Assembly (NCBI GenBank): GCA_014858325.1 | Contig: RKCM01000161.1 | Span: 1 to 12,367, forward strand | Source: Oscillospiraceae bacterium | GTDB lineage: Bacteria > Bacillota > Clostridia > Oscillospirales > Ruminococcaceae | Direction of reading: 5' to 3' | Length of the DNA stretch: 12,367 bases | In this document: piece after piece, positions 1-6,177 of the stretch | How positions within the stretch are numbered: position 1 is the stretch's first letter | How the letters are laid out: every line of letters starts with the position of its first letter | Translations under genes and position numbers: made by a program | Notes under the pieces: model-generated | What the model saw: only the letters and a program-made list of their open reading frames with translations | Database searches by the model: none | What the model was told of the DNA's origin: nothing

Positions 1-515
1 GCCTGCGCCACCTCCTGCACCAGCGCGTCGGTGCGGATGAGACGGCGCAGCAGGCTCAGATTGACCCGCAAAAGATCGGCAAAGCCCTCCCGGGAGCCCC
101 GCAGGGTCCCTTCCCCGCTGGGCTCCTCCACCGAGCGGAATTTGAGCCCCTGCACCGAGAACGCAATGCCCTGCCCGCAGCCGTCCAGCAGCAGCACCGC
201 CATGCCCGCCGTCAGCCGCGTCGTCAAGTCGGCAAAATCGGCCACAGGCTTGCTCTCGGCAGGCAGGCCGGAGTGGTGGAGCAGCAGCGCGAACAACGCC
301 CTGCCGTCCTGCGGAGCAGCTTCCGGCGTGCGGCGGCTGACGGCGTCCAGCAAAAGCACCCAGAGAGATTCCAGGCTGGCCATGCCGTCAAACAGGACGA
401 TGGCCCCCCTGCAGCCATAAAGCTCGATGGTTTTGGAATAAAAATCCGCAGAGAGGCCAAACTTCTCCCTGAGGGCGGCCAGATTTTCGTTGAGCTGGGT
501 GGAAAGCTGCGGCAA
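1..515 (-). CDS. Spore germination protein, GerA family (A subunit or SpoVAF-like), N-terminal part
   Basis: This is the first 171 codons of a gene that runs out of the window at base 1. In the family, GerA-type A subunits sit in the spore inner membrane and form nutrient-gated receptor channels; SpoVAF is a paralogue. The visible part is the soluble N-terminal domain. It begins with leader residues LPQLSTQLNENLAALR, has a DGMAS segment at 43-47, and a FRSVEEP segment at 126-132 matching the family's RSIEEP. At 140-145 it has GSREGF, where the family usually has GPREGF, followed by a VNLSLLRRLIR stretch at 151-161. The membrane part lies outside the window. The start chosen is TTG at 513-515, 9 bases after AAGGAG, because an in-frame TGA lies just upstream. 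An out-of-frame GTG nearby opens only a shadow frame. It is divergent from the DUF421 gene. Which GerA paralogue it is cannot be decided. Confidence 0.85.
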   Translation of the reverse strand, partial: MPQLSTQLNENLAALREKFGLSADFYSKTIELYGCRGAIVLFDGMASLESLWVLLLDAVSRRTPEAAPQDGRALFALLLHHSGLPAESKPVADFADLTTRLTAGMAVLLLDGCGQGIAFSVQGLKFRSVEEPSGEGTLRGSREGFADLLRVNLSLLRRLIRTDALVQEVAQ

Positions 516-524
516 AACACGTCA

Positions 525-530
525 CTCCTT
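525..530 (-). promoter_or_regulatory. Ribosome binding site of the GerA-family gene
   Basis: AAGGAG on the - strand, 9 bases before the TTG at 515-513. It decides the start because no ATG is available in frame before an upstream stop codon. Confidence 0.6.
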
Positions 531-537
531 TTCCCAG

Positions 538-566
538 CAGTATGCCCCCGCCCCCGGTAAATATTC
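538..566 (-). promoter_or_regulatory. Candidate forespore (sigma-F/sigma-G type) promoter of the GerA-family gene
   Basis: On the - strand GAATA (562-566) is followed by a 17-base spacer and CATACTG (538-544). The Bacillus sigma-G pattern is GHATR, 17-18 bases, then CATNHTA, so the first box fits fully and the second in six of seven positions. Forespore expression is what a germination receptor gene is expected to show. The predicted transcript start, near 531-532, lies right at the AAGGAG, leaving a very short leader; that is the main doubt. Confidence 0.45.
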
Positions 567-569
567 CTC

Positions 570-577
570 GGAGGAGG
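570..577 (+). promoter_or_regulatory. Ribosome binding site of the DUF421 gene
   Basis: GGAGGAGG lies 8 bases before TTG at 586. This picks the TTG over the longer upstream reading (from 490), which would run back through the start of the divergent germination gene and add 32 residues unlike the family. Confidence 0.7.
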
Positions 578-585
578 TCTTTGAT

Positions 586-1278
586 TTGAAGCTTCTGATC
601 TTCCGCACCATCCTCATTTACGGCTGCGTGTTGTTTTCCATGCGGCTGATGGGCAAGCGCCAGCTGGGCGAGCTGCAGCCCGAAGAGCTGGTTTCCACCA
701 TCCTCATCTCCAACCTGGCGTCCGTCTCCATCGAGTCCGAAGAAGTGCCCGTGACAGCCAGCCTCATCCCGCTGTTTCTCATTGCTGCGCTGGAGCTGCT
801 GGGCTCGGTGCTCAGTTTCCGCAGCCAGTGGTTTTTCAACCTGATGTCCGGGCGGCCCAAAACCGTGATCCTGGACGGGCAGATCGACCAGAACGCCCTG
901 CGGATGCTGCGGCTGACCATCGCAGACCTGATGGAGGCCCTGCGGGGCAAGGATGTCTTTGACCCCCGGGATGTCTCCTACGCCGTCATTGAGACGAACG
1001 GCTCCCTCTCGGTGGCGCTGCGGCCCGAGAGGGAGCCGGCCAGGCTGGCCGACCTGCAGCTCAAAGCCCAGCAAACGCAGGCCACGATCCCCTTTGTGCT
1101 GGACGGGCAGGTGCTGGAAGACAATCTGCACTGGTGCGGCAAGGATGCCGACTGGCTGGCCCGGACCGCAAAAGCCAACAAGGCGCTGCTCTCGGAGATC
1201 CTGCTCTTGATCGGCAATGAGACGGAGGACTATTTTCTGCTCAAAAAAGAGCCCCGCTCCCGGAAGGAGGCAGGCTGA
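586..1278 (+). CDS. DUF421 (YetF-like) membrane protein
   Basis: This 230-residue protein has the length and layout of the DUF421/YetF family. A first membrane helix (about residues 3-22) is followed by the conserved RLMGKRQLGELQPEELV segment at 20-36. Hydrophobic stretches at about 35-48 and 57-78 come next, then a soluble C-terminal domain opening with GRPKTVILDGQ. Family members are inner membrane proteins of unknown mechanism; Bacillus relatives have been linked to spore membrane properties and spore heat resistance. The start is TTG at 586, supported by GGAGGAGG. It is divergent from a germination gene and its stop overlaps the next ATG (TGATG), so the two downstream genes are translationally coupled. 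A role in spores is an inference from this neighbourhood. Confidence 0.85.
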   Translation: MKLLIFRTILIYGCVLFSMRLMGKRQLGELQPEELVSTILISNLASVSIESEEVPVTASLIPLFLIAALELLGSVLSFRSQWFFNLMSGRPKTVILDGQIDQNALRMLRLTIADLMEALRGKDVFDPRDVSYAVIETNGSLSVALRPEREPARLADLQLKAQQTQATIPFVLDGQVLEDNLHWCGKDADWLARTAKANKALLSEILLLIGNETEDYFLLKKEPRSRKEAG

Positions 1279-1646
1279 TGAAACGCATTTACGCCTGCCT
1301 GGCCATCGTGGCAGTACTGCTGACTGTGGCCTTTTACAGCAGCTGGAAGGTGCAGCGGTTTGCGAAAGACATCTCGGACGACATTGACACGGCCATGGAA
1401 GCCGTCCGGGACGAGGAGATCTCCTCTGCCCGCAAAGCACTGGCAGAGGGCAGTGAGCGCTGCGACCAGATGCGGGAGCACATGAACCATCTGCTGCGCA
1501 CCGATGTTTTCACCGAACTGGAGGCCTGCCTCAAGGCGGCGGACGGCTATCTCGAACGAGACGCCCCCGAGGAAGCCTTCGGTGAGCTGCGCCGGGCACA
1601 GGTGCAGGTGGAGACGATGGAATGGCTGTCGCGACGCATCTTATAA
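1278..1646 (+). CDS. DUF4363 family small membrane-anchored protein
   Basis: A 122-residue protein with an N-terminal hydrophobic helix (about residues 4-21). The rest is charged, helical and probably extracytoplasmic, rich in Glu, Asp, Arg and Ala, ending LSRRIL. This matches DUF4363, a family of unknown function that I recall being found next to DUF421 genes in Clostridia. The ATG shares one base with the DUF421 stop and has AAGGAGG 7 bases upstream, so it is almost certainly expressed with DUF421 and may act as its partner. The helix could be either an uncleaved anchor or a signal peptide; no clear cleavage site is visible. A two-way terminator follows 49 bases after the stop. Confidence 0.75.
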   Translation: MKRIYACLAIVAVLLTVAFYSSWKVQRFAKDISDDIDTAMEAVRDEEISSARKALAEGSERCDQMREHMNHLLRTDVFTELEACLKAADGYLERDAPEEAFGELRRAQVQVETMEWLSRRIL

Positions 1647-1652
1647 ACAGCC

Positions 1653-1680
1653 TCACCCTCTCAGGCAAAGGGGGAGCCAA
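1653..1680. repeat. Possible remnant of a dispersed intergenic repeat
   Basis: The stretch holds CACCCTCTCAGG followed by CAAAGGGGGAGCC. It looks like the two ends of a small palindromic repeat that I recall from Faecalibacterium-like genomes, with the middle missing. CCCTC and GGGGG could form a weak stem. This is a memory-based match from a single copy in the window. Confidence 0.3.
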
Positions 1681-1695
1681 ATCTTCTAAAACAAA

Positions 1696-1745
1696 AGATC
1701 CAGCCGTCTCTCGCTGTCTTACGAGAAACGACTGGATCTATTTTT
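1696..1745. terminator. Two-way intrinsic terminator between DUF4363 and nrdR
   Basis: A long hairpin pairs AGATCCAG (1696-1703) with CTGGATCT (1732-1739), CGT with ACG, and TCTCG (1709-1713) with CGAGA (1722-1726). The loop has 8 bases and there are two single mismatches. TTTTT follows at 1741-1745 on the + strand. On the - strand, T-rich sequence (complement of 1687-1695) follows. It sits between convergent genes and can serve both. Confidence 0.85.
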
Positions 1746-1750
1746 AGGGT

Positions 1751-2218
1751 TTACAGTTTTTCTTTGCGGCTGCCCATAAGCTTTTTCAGTTCATTGAAAA
1801 AGCTCTCAACGTCCGCAAACTGCTGGTAGACCGAAGCGAAGCGGACATAGGCCACTTCGTCGATGCGCTTGAGCTCCTGCATGGTCAGCTCGCCGATGCG
1901 CACACTGGTCACTTCCCGGTCGTAGGAGCTCATCAGGGTCTGCTCAATGCTGCTCACGGCCCGTTCCAGCGTCTCGTAGCTCACGGGGCGCTTGGCGCAG
2001 GCCCGCAGCATGGCGTTGAGGAGCTTCTGGCGGTCGAAGGGCTCCCGGGAGTTATCCTTCTTGATGACGATGAGGGGCACCGTCTCCACGATCTCATAGG
2101 TCGTAAACCGCATGTGGCAGCGCAGGCACTCCCGGCGGCGGCGGATGCGCTCGCCGTCCTCGGTGGGGCGGGAGTCGATCACCTTGGATTCTTCATCGCC
2201 GCAATAGGGACATTTCAT
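1751..2218 (-). CDS. nrdR: Transcriptional repressor NrdR
   Basis: NrdR is the zinc- and nucleotide-binding repressor of ribonucleotide reductase genes; it senses ATP/dATP through an ATP-cone. The 155-residue length is typical. The zinc ribbon is complete: Cys3-x2-Cys6 and Cys31-x2-Cys34, with the basic segment ERIRRRREC between. The ATP-cone follows from about residue 47, starting VPLIVIKKDNSREPF. The ATG at 2218 has AGGAGG 7 bases upstream. It lies 39 bases after secDF with no terminator between them, so it is probably the last gene of that transcript, ending at the two-way terminator. No ribonucleotide reductase gene is nearby, and I could not recognise an NrdR-box in the window. Confidence 0.96.
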   Translation of the reverse strand: MKCPYCGDEESKVIDSRPTEDGERIRRRRECLRCHMRFTTYEIVETVPLIVIKKDNSREPFDRQKLLNAMLRACAKRPVSYETLERAVSSIEQTLMSSYDREVTSVRIGELTMQELKRIDEVAYVRFASVYQQFADVESFFNELKKLMGSRKEKL

Positions 2219-2257
2219 ATTCGTTCCTCCTGTTTCGCCGGAAAGCTCCCGCGAAGA

Positions 2258-4582
2258 TCAATCCTTTTTCTGCTTGCGCTCGGTCCACAGCACCCAGGCC
2301 GAGGTGGAGACACAGAGCGAGGTGTACACGCCGCTGAGCATACCCATCATCAGCGGGAAGGCAAAGGTGAAGATGCTGTCCAGCCCGTAGAGCTTGGAGA
2401 TGATGCACATCACGGCCAACGCCATCACGGTGGTGACGGTGGTAATGATGGTGCGGCGGGCAGACTGGTTGACCGACTGGTTGACCAGCTCTTCAAAGGT
2501 CGCCTTTTTGCCCATGAGGCTGCGGTTTTCGCGGATGCGGTCGTAGACCACGACGGTATCGTTGATGGAATAGCCGAGGATGGTGAGCATGGCGGCAATA
2601 AAGTTGCCGTCCAGCGGGGTGCGCAGCAGCACAAAGGTGCCAAACACCACCATCAGGTCGTTGAGCAGGGCCAGCACGGCCATCATGCCGCCGGTAAGGC
2701 CGCCGATGTTCTTGAAGCGGAGGGCAATGTACAGCAGGATGACGGCCAGCGCAAAGACGACGGCCACAAGGCTCTTCTGCAGGAACTTGGTGCCCATAGC
2801 TGCGCTGACATTGCTCAGGGAGAGCTGTGCAAATGCATTTTCCGGGTACTGCTCATTGAGGGAGTCCAGCAGGGTCTGTACCTCATCGGTGGTCACCGTC
2901 TCCGTGCCGGGCATGGAGATCTTCAGGGTCTGCTCCCCGGTGGCCACATTCTCGCCGGTCTGCAGGGTCAGGTCCTTGCTGCCCAGCGCCTCGGCGGCGG
3001 TGGCCTGCACGTCGGACAGGGCAAAGCTGTCCTCATAGCGCAGGGTGATCATGGCACCGCCGGTGAACTCCGTATCCAGCCGGACGCCGAAGACCACCGC
3101 ACACAGCATAATGGCTGCCATCAGGCAGCTGGAGACGGTCAGGAAGCGCTTGCGCAGCGCGACAAAGTCCACGGGCTTTTTCTCCGCAGGAGCTTTCTTA
3201 TCGGCACCGTAGAGCCAGGGATTGCGCAGAGCCTTGATGGAGGCTGCCCCCCGGATCATAACACGGGTGGCAAAAACGCCGAAGACGAAGTTGAGCAGCA
3301 CGCCCGTCAGCAGCGTGTAGCCAAAAGCGTAGATGGTACCTGCCGTCGAGGGGCCGAAAGCGAAGAAGACGAAGTGGAGCGCCTTGGCAAACAGGCCATC
3401 CGAGGGGCCGAAGGCACCCATCAGGACGATGGCGACGATCACGATGGTGACGTTGCCGTCGATGATAGGCGTCAGGCCGCGGGCAAAGCCGCTCTTGAGC
3501 GCGCCATCCAGCGATTTGCCGCTGCGCAGCTCTTCCTTGATGCGCTCGGCGGTGATGACGTTGGCGTCCACACCCATGCCGATGGCGAGGATGATGCCTG
3601 CGATGCCGGGCAGTGTCAGGGTAAAGCTTTCAAACACCGGGAAATAGCCGGAGACAAAGGCCAGCGTAGCCGCCACCTGCCCCGCCAGCGCAATGCAGGC
3701 CAGGAAACCGGGCAGGCGGTAGAGGGCCGTCATCAGCACCACGATGAGGGCAAACGCGATGAGGCCGGCCAGCACCATGGCGGCGAGGCTGTTCTCGCCC
3801 AGACTGGGGCTGATGGTGGAGTAGCTGTCCACCGAAAGAGCAAACGGCAGCGAGCCGGAGTTGATCTGGCGGGCCATTTTGACCACGGCATCCTGCGTGA
3901 AGGGATCGGATGCCGAGCTGGTGATGATGGCCTTGCCATCGGTGATGGCGGCATTGACGGTGGCGGTGCTGACATTCTCGTCGTCCAGCCAGATGCTGAT
4001 GGTGCCGCCCGACTGATACAGCTTGGTGGTGGCGTCACCAAAGGCCTTGGCACCTTCGTCAGTAAAGGTCAGGGCGACGTAATACTCCGAGCTGCTGCCG
4101 CTGACGGGGCCGTACTGGGCCGCCGCACTCTGCACCTCAGAGCCGTCCAGGATCAGCTCGCCGTCGGCACTGCTGCCCTCCCGGAAGGTCAGGTAGGCGG
4201 TGGTGCCGATCTCCTGAATGGCGGCTTCCGGGTCGAAGTCCGTCTCGCCGGACTGCCACGGGAACTCCAGGATCAGGCTGTCGGCGTTGGTATCGACGTA
4301 CAGCTCATAGTCGGTGATGTTCAGCGCCACCAGACGGTTTTCGATGACGAGCTGGGCTGCTGCCAGCTGCTCGTCCGTTGCATCGTAGCCATCGGAGGGC
4401 ACGAACGTCACATTGACGCCGCCCTTGATGTCCACACCGAAGCGGATGTCCTTTGCGCCTTTGAGGTAGGTGGTGGTCACGTCGCCATACTTGACCGCAA
4501 CGCCGAAGAATGCCGTATAGACAAACGCCGCGATCAGGACGACAGAGAGCACCAGCTGCCATGCTTTGCCTTTTGTCTTCAT
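2258..4582 (-). CDS. secDF: Protein translocase subunit SecDF (fused SecD-SecF)
   Basis: An RND-type, proton-driven membrane subunit that helps SecYEG and SecA export proteins. The 774 residues join SecD and SecF in one chain. SecD: first helix at about 9-30, GVDIKGGVNV at 49-58, a periplasmic domain to about 260, then helices carrying GIILAIGMGVDANVITAER (329-347) with conserved Asp339. A linker (about 445-475) leads to SecF: helix 480-500, FTGGAMITL at 506-514, and helices with Asp641 and YSINDTVVVYDRIREN (671-686). The ATG at 4582 fits the family N-terminus. Its GGAGG is 13 bases away, longer than usual; an in-frame ATT two codons upstream would be 7 bases away. An extra segment of about 24 residues lies in the SecD membrane region (390-413). 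It is followed by nrdR and preceded by an aminotransferase. Confidence 0.96.
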   Translation of the reverse strand: MKTKGKAWQLVLSVVLIAAFVYTAFFGVAVKYGDVTTTYLKGAKDIRFGVDIKGGVNVTFVPSDGYDATDEQLAAAQLVIENRLVALNITDYELYVDTNADSLILEFPWQSGETDFDPEAAIQEIGTTAYLTFREGSSADGELILDGSEVQSAAAQYGPVSGSSSEYYVALTFTDEGAKAFGDATTKLYQSGGTISIWLDDENVSTATVNAAITDGKAIITSSASDPFTQDAVVKMARQINSGSLPFALSVDSYSTISPSLGENSLAAMVLAGLIAFALIVVLMTALYRLPGFLACIALAGQVAATLAFVSGYFPVFESFTLTLPGIAGIILAIGMGVDANVITAERIKEELRSGKSLDGALKSGFARGLTPIIDGNVTIVIVAIVLMGAFGPSDGLFAKALHFVFFAFGPSTAGTIYAFGYTLLTGVLLNFVFGVFATRVMIRGAASIKALRNPWLYGADKKAPAEKKPVDFVALRKRFLTVSSCLMAAIMLCAVVFGVRLDTEFTGGAMITLRYEDSFALSDVQATAAEALGSKDLTLQTGENVATGEQTLKISMPGTETVTTDEVQTLLDSLNEQYPENAFAQLSLSNVSAAMGTKFLQKSLVAVVFALAVILLYIALRFKNIGGLTGGMMAVLALLNDLMVVFGTFVLLRTPLDGNFIAAMLTILGYSINDTVVVYDRIRENRSLMGKKATFEELVNQSVNQSARRTIITTVTTVMALAVMCIISKLYGLDSIFTFAFPLMMGMLSGVYTSLCVSTSAWVLWTERKQKKD

Positions 4583-4595
4583 AAAAATCGGGAAA

Positions 4596-4600
4596 CCTCC
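4596..4600 (-). promoter_or_regulatory. Unusually distant ribosome binding site of secDF
   Basis: GGAGG lies 13 bases before the ATG at 4582, against 7-9 for the other genes here. An ATT codon in frame at 4588-4586 is 7 bases away, so either the long spacing or a rare ATT start is used. Confidence 0.5.
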
Positions 4601-4609
4601 AAATATAAT

Positions 4610-4651
4610 AAATCTCCGCTGCGCCGTCACAGCGGCGGTGCAGGGAGATTT
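4610..4651 (-). terminator. Hairpin between the aminotransferase gene and secDF, possible weak terminator
   Basis: AAATCTCC (4610-4617) pairs with GGAGATTT (4644-4651), CTG with CAG, and CGCCG (4622-4626) with CGGCG (4633-4637), with a 6-base loop and small bulges. On the - strand it is followed by ATTATATTT, which is T-rich but not a run of T. It may end or thin transcription after the aminotransferase gene while letting some pass into secDF. Confidence 0.5.
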
Positions 4652-4667
4652 TCAACACGGGAAGGGA

Positions 4668-5948
4668 TCAGTTCTTTTCCGCCAGAAGCTTTTCCACAGC
4701 GGCCAGCTTCACGCAGGTGCAGAGCAGGTCGGACGCGGTCTCCACCTCATCCAGGCTGGGATAGGTGGGGGCGATGCGCAGGTGGGAGTCCTCCGGGTCC
4801 TTGTGATAGGGGTAAGCGGAACCGGCACCGGTCAGGGTCAGGCCGGCCTCCTTGCACAGGGCAGCCACCCGCTTGGCGCAGCCGGGCATGACGTACAGGC
4901 TGATGAAGTAGCCGCCCTTGGGGTTGGTCCAGTGGGCGATGTCGCCGCAGGGGGTCAGCTCCTCCGAGAACGCAGTCTTCACCGCGTCAAAGCAGGGCAC
5001 GAGGCGGCGGCGGTGCTTTGCCATGTGGGCCAGCACGCCCTCCTTGTTCTTGAGGAAGCGGACATGGCGCAGCTGGTTCATCTTATCGTAGCTGATGATC
5101 ATGACGGAGAACCGCTTGCACATGTACTTCATGGAGTTCTCGCTGCAGGCAATGGCCGAAACGCCTGCGCCGGGGAACGTGATCTTGCTGGTGGAGGTGA
5201 ACATGAACACCCGATCCTCTGTGCCGTACTTCTTGCATTCGTTCAACAGCACCGGCGTTTCAATGATCTCGTCGGTAAGGTGATGCACGATGTAGGCTTC
5301 GTCCCAGAAGATCTTGAAATCGGGGGCGGCAGTTTTCATCTTTGCAAAGCGCTCCACCGTTTCATCGCTGTAAGTATAGCCATCGGGGTTGGAGTACTGG
5401 GGCACACACCAGATGCCCTTAATGGTATCATCCTCGGCCACCAGCTTTTCCACAACATCCATATCCGGGCCGTTGGGGGTCATGGGCACGCTGATCAGCT
5501 CAAAACCAAACTCCTCGGTAATGGCAAAATGGCGGTCATAGCCGGGCACCGAGCAGAGGAACTTGCGCTTTTCTACCTGAGACCAGGGGCAGGGAGACTC
5601 CGGGAAGCCGAAGCAGTAGCCCATGGAGATGAGGTTGTACATCAGCTGCAGGCTGGAGTTACCGCCCACAAAGACCTCCTCGGCCTTGACCCCCATCACA
5701 TCGGCAAACAGCTCCCGGGCCTCGTGCAGGCCCTCCAGATCGCCGTAGTTGCGGGCATCGGTGCCGGCATCGGTGGTGTAATCGGTCATCTGCAGCAGGC
5801 CCATGGCCAGATCCATCTGGTGGGGGCCGGGCTTGCCGCGGGCCATGTTCAGCTTCAGGCCCAGTGCCTGATATTTCTGATAAGCTTCTTCAAGCTTGGC
5901 CTTTTCGGCAGCCAGTTCTTCGCGGTTCATTTCAAAATAGTTTGCCAT
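4668..5948 (-). CDS. PLP-dependent class I/II aminotransferase, MocR-type aminotransferase family
   Basis: A soluble pyridoxal-phosphate enzyme of 426 residues that moves an amino group between an amino acid and a 2-oxo acid. The N-terminal NMARGKPGPHQMDLAMGLL (34-52) is the signature of the Aminotran_MocR family; actinobacterial members, as I recall, act as aspartate aminotransferases. Active-site features are seen: YSNPDG (185-190), FWDEAYIVHH (214-223) with Asp216 and Tyr219, the cofactor lysine Lys255 in TSTSKITFPGAG, and an LRIAPTYPS segment near the C-terminus for the substrate carboxylate. There is no DNA-binding domain, so it is not a MocR regulator. The ATG at 5948 has GGAG 9 bases upstream; a GTG two codons earlier is too close. 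It appears to be a single-gene unit with its own promoter, after the clpX terminator. The true substrate is uncertain. Confidence 0.9.
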   Translation of the reverse strand: MANYFEMNREELAAEKAKLEEAYQKYQALGLKLNMARGKPGPHQMDLAMGLLQMTDYTTDAGTDARNYGDLEGLHEARELFADVMGVKAEEVFVGGNSSLQLMYNLISMGYCFGFPESPCPWSQVEKRKFLCSVPGYDRHFAITEEFGFELISVPMTPNGPDMDVVEKLVAEDDTIKGIWCVPQYSNPDGYTYSDETVERFAKMKTAAPDFKIFWDEAYIVHHLTDEIIETPVLLNECKKYGTEDRVFMFTSTSKITFPGAGVSAIACSENSMKYMCKRFSVMIISYDKMNQLRHVRFLKNKEGVLAHMAKHRRRLVPCFDAVKTAFSEELTPCGDIAHWTNPKGGYFISLYVMPGCAKRVAALCKEAGLTLTGAGSAYPYHKDPEDSHLRIAPTYPSLDEVETASDLLCTCVKLAAVEKLLAEKN

Positions 5949-6069
5949 AAACACACACTCCTATCATACTTTCGGAAACCCACTTTTTTGCTGGGAACTG
6001 CGACAGAAAATGTGCTCCTGCCAGAGAGTATACCGCCGCATTTTGCTGCTCCGCATCCCATACCTTAAT

Positions 6070-6098
6070 ATTTTACTACATTTCAGGCCAGGAAACAA
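6070..6098 (-). promoter_or_regulatory. Sigma-A type promoter of the aminotransferase gene
   Basis: TTGTTT (6093-6098) and TAAAAT (6070-6075), 17 bases apart, lie just after the clpX terminator. The leader to the ATG would be about 115 bases. It contains a short CCCA/TGGG hairpin and an imperfect AAAATG/CATTTT pairing, but no riboswitch or T-box sequence I can recognise. This leader, the promoter and the clpX terminator fill the 5949-6177 gap. Confidence 0.6.
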
Positions 6099-6110
6099 GT
6101 CAGAAGGCGC

Positions 6111-6151
6111 AAAAAAGCCCCGCCCGGAGCAAAAAGCCTTGGGCGGGGCTT
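6111..6151 (-). terminator. Strong intrinsic terminator after clpX
   Basis: A perfect 11-bp stem, AAGCCCCGCCC (6115-6125) with GGGCGGGGCTT (6141-6151), has a 15-base loop. On the - strand it is followed by six T (complement of 6111-6116). It lies 27 bases after the clpX stop and so ends the clp transcript before any lon gene. Confidence 0.93.
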
Positions 6152-6177
6152 CTCTCCCCTGCTGTGCGGCGGGCCGC

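Noticed and set aside
540..568. Forespore-type promoter for the DUF421 gene on the + strand
   Set aside because: GTATG could serve as a first box, but nothing at 16-18 bases fits the second box, and a start there would lie beside the ribosome binding site.
388..1440. - strand open frame opposite the DUF421 and DUF4363 genes
   Set aside because: Gln/Gly/Pro-rich shadow. The + strand frames have ribosome binding sites, coupled start/stop and family motifs.
4602..4630. Possible secDF promoter GTGACG, 17 bases, TATATT
   Set aside because: Transcription would start within or after the GGAGG at 4596-4600 and remove the ribosome binding site, so it cannot serve secDF as placed.
2114..4891. Long + strand open frame (925 codons) opposite secDF and nrdR
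   Set aside because: It is the mirror of a GC-rich coding strand. Its protein is a low-complexity Gly/His/Ala/Asp mix with no family resemblance, while the - strand encodes complete SecDF and NrdR.
5949..6062. T-box or riboswitch in the aminotransferase leader
   Set aside because: No T-box core or known riboswitch consensus can be recognised; only short weak hairpins are present.
4566..6068. Long + strand open frame opposite the aminotransferase gene
   Set aside because: Shadow of a complete PLP aminotransferase; the protein matches nothing and includes non-coding gap sequence.
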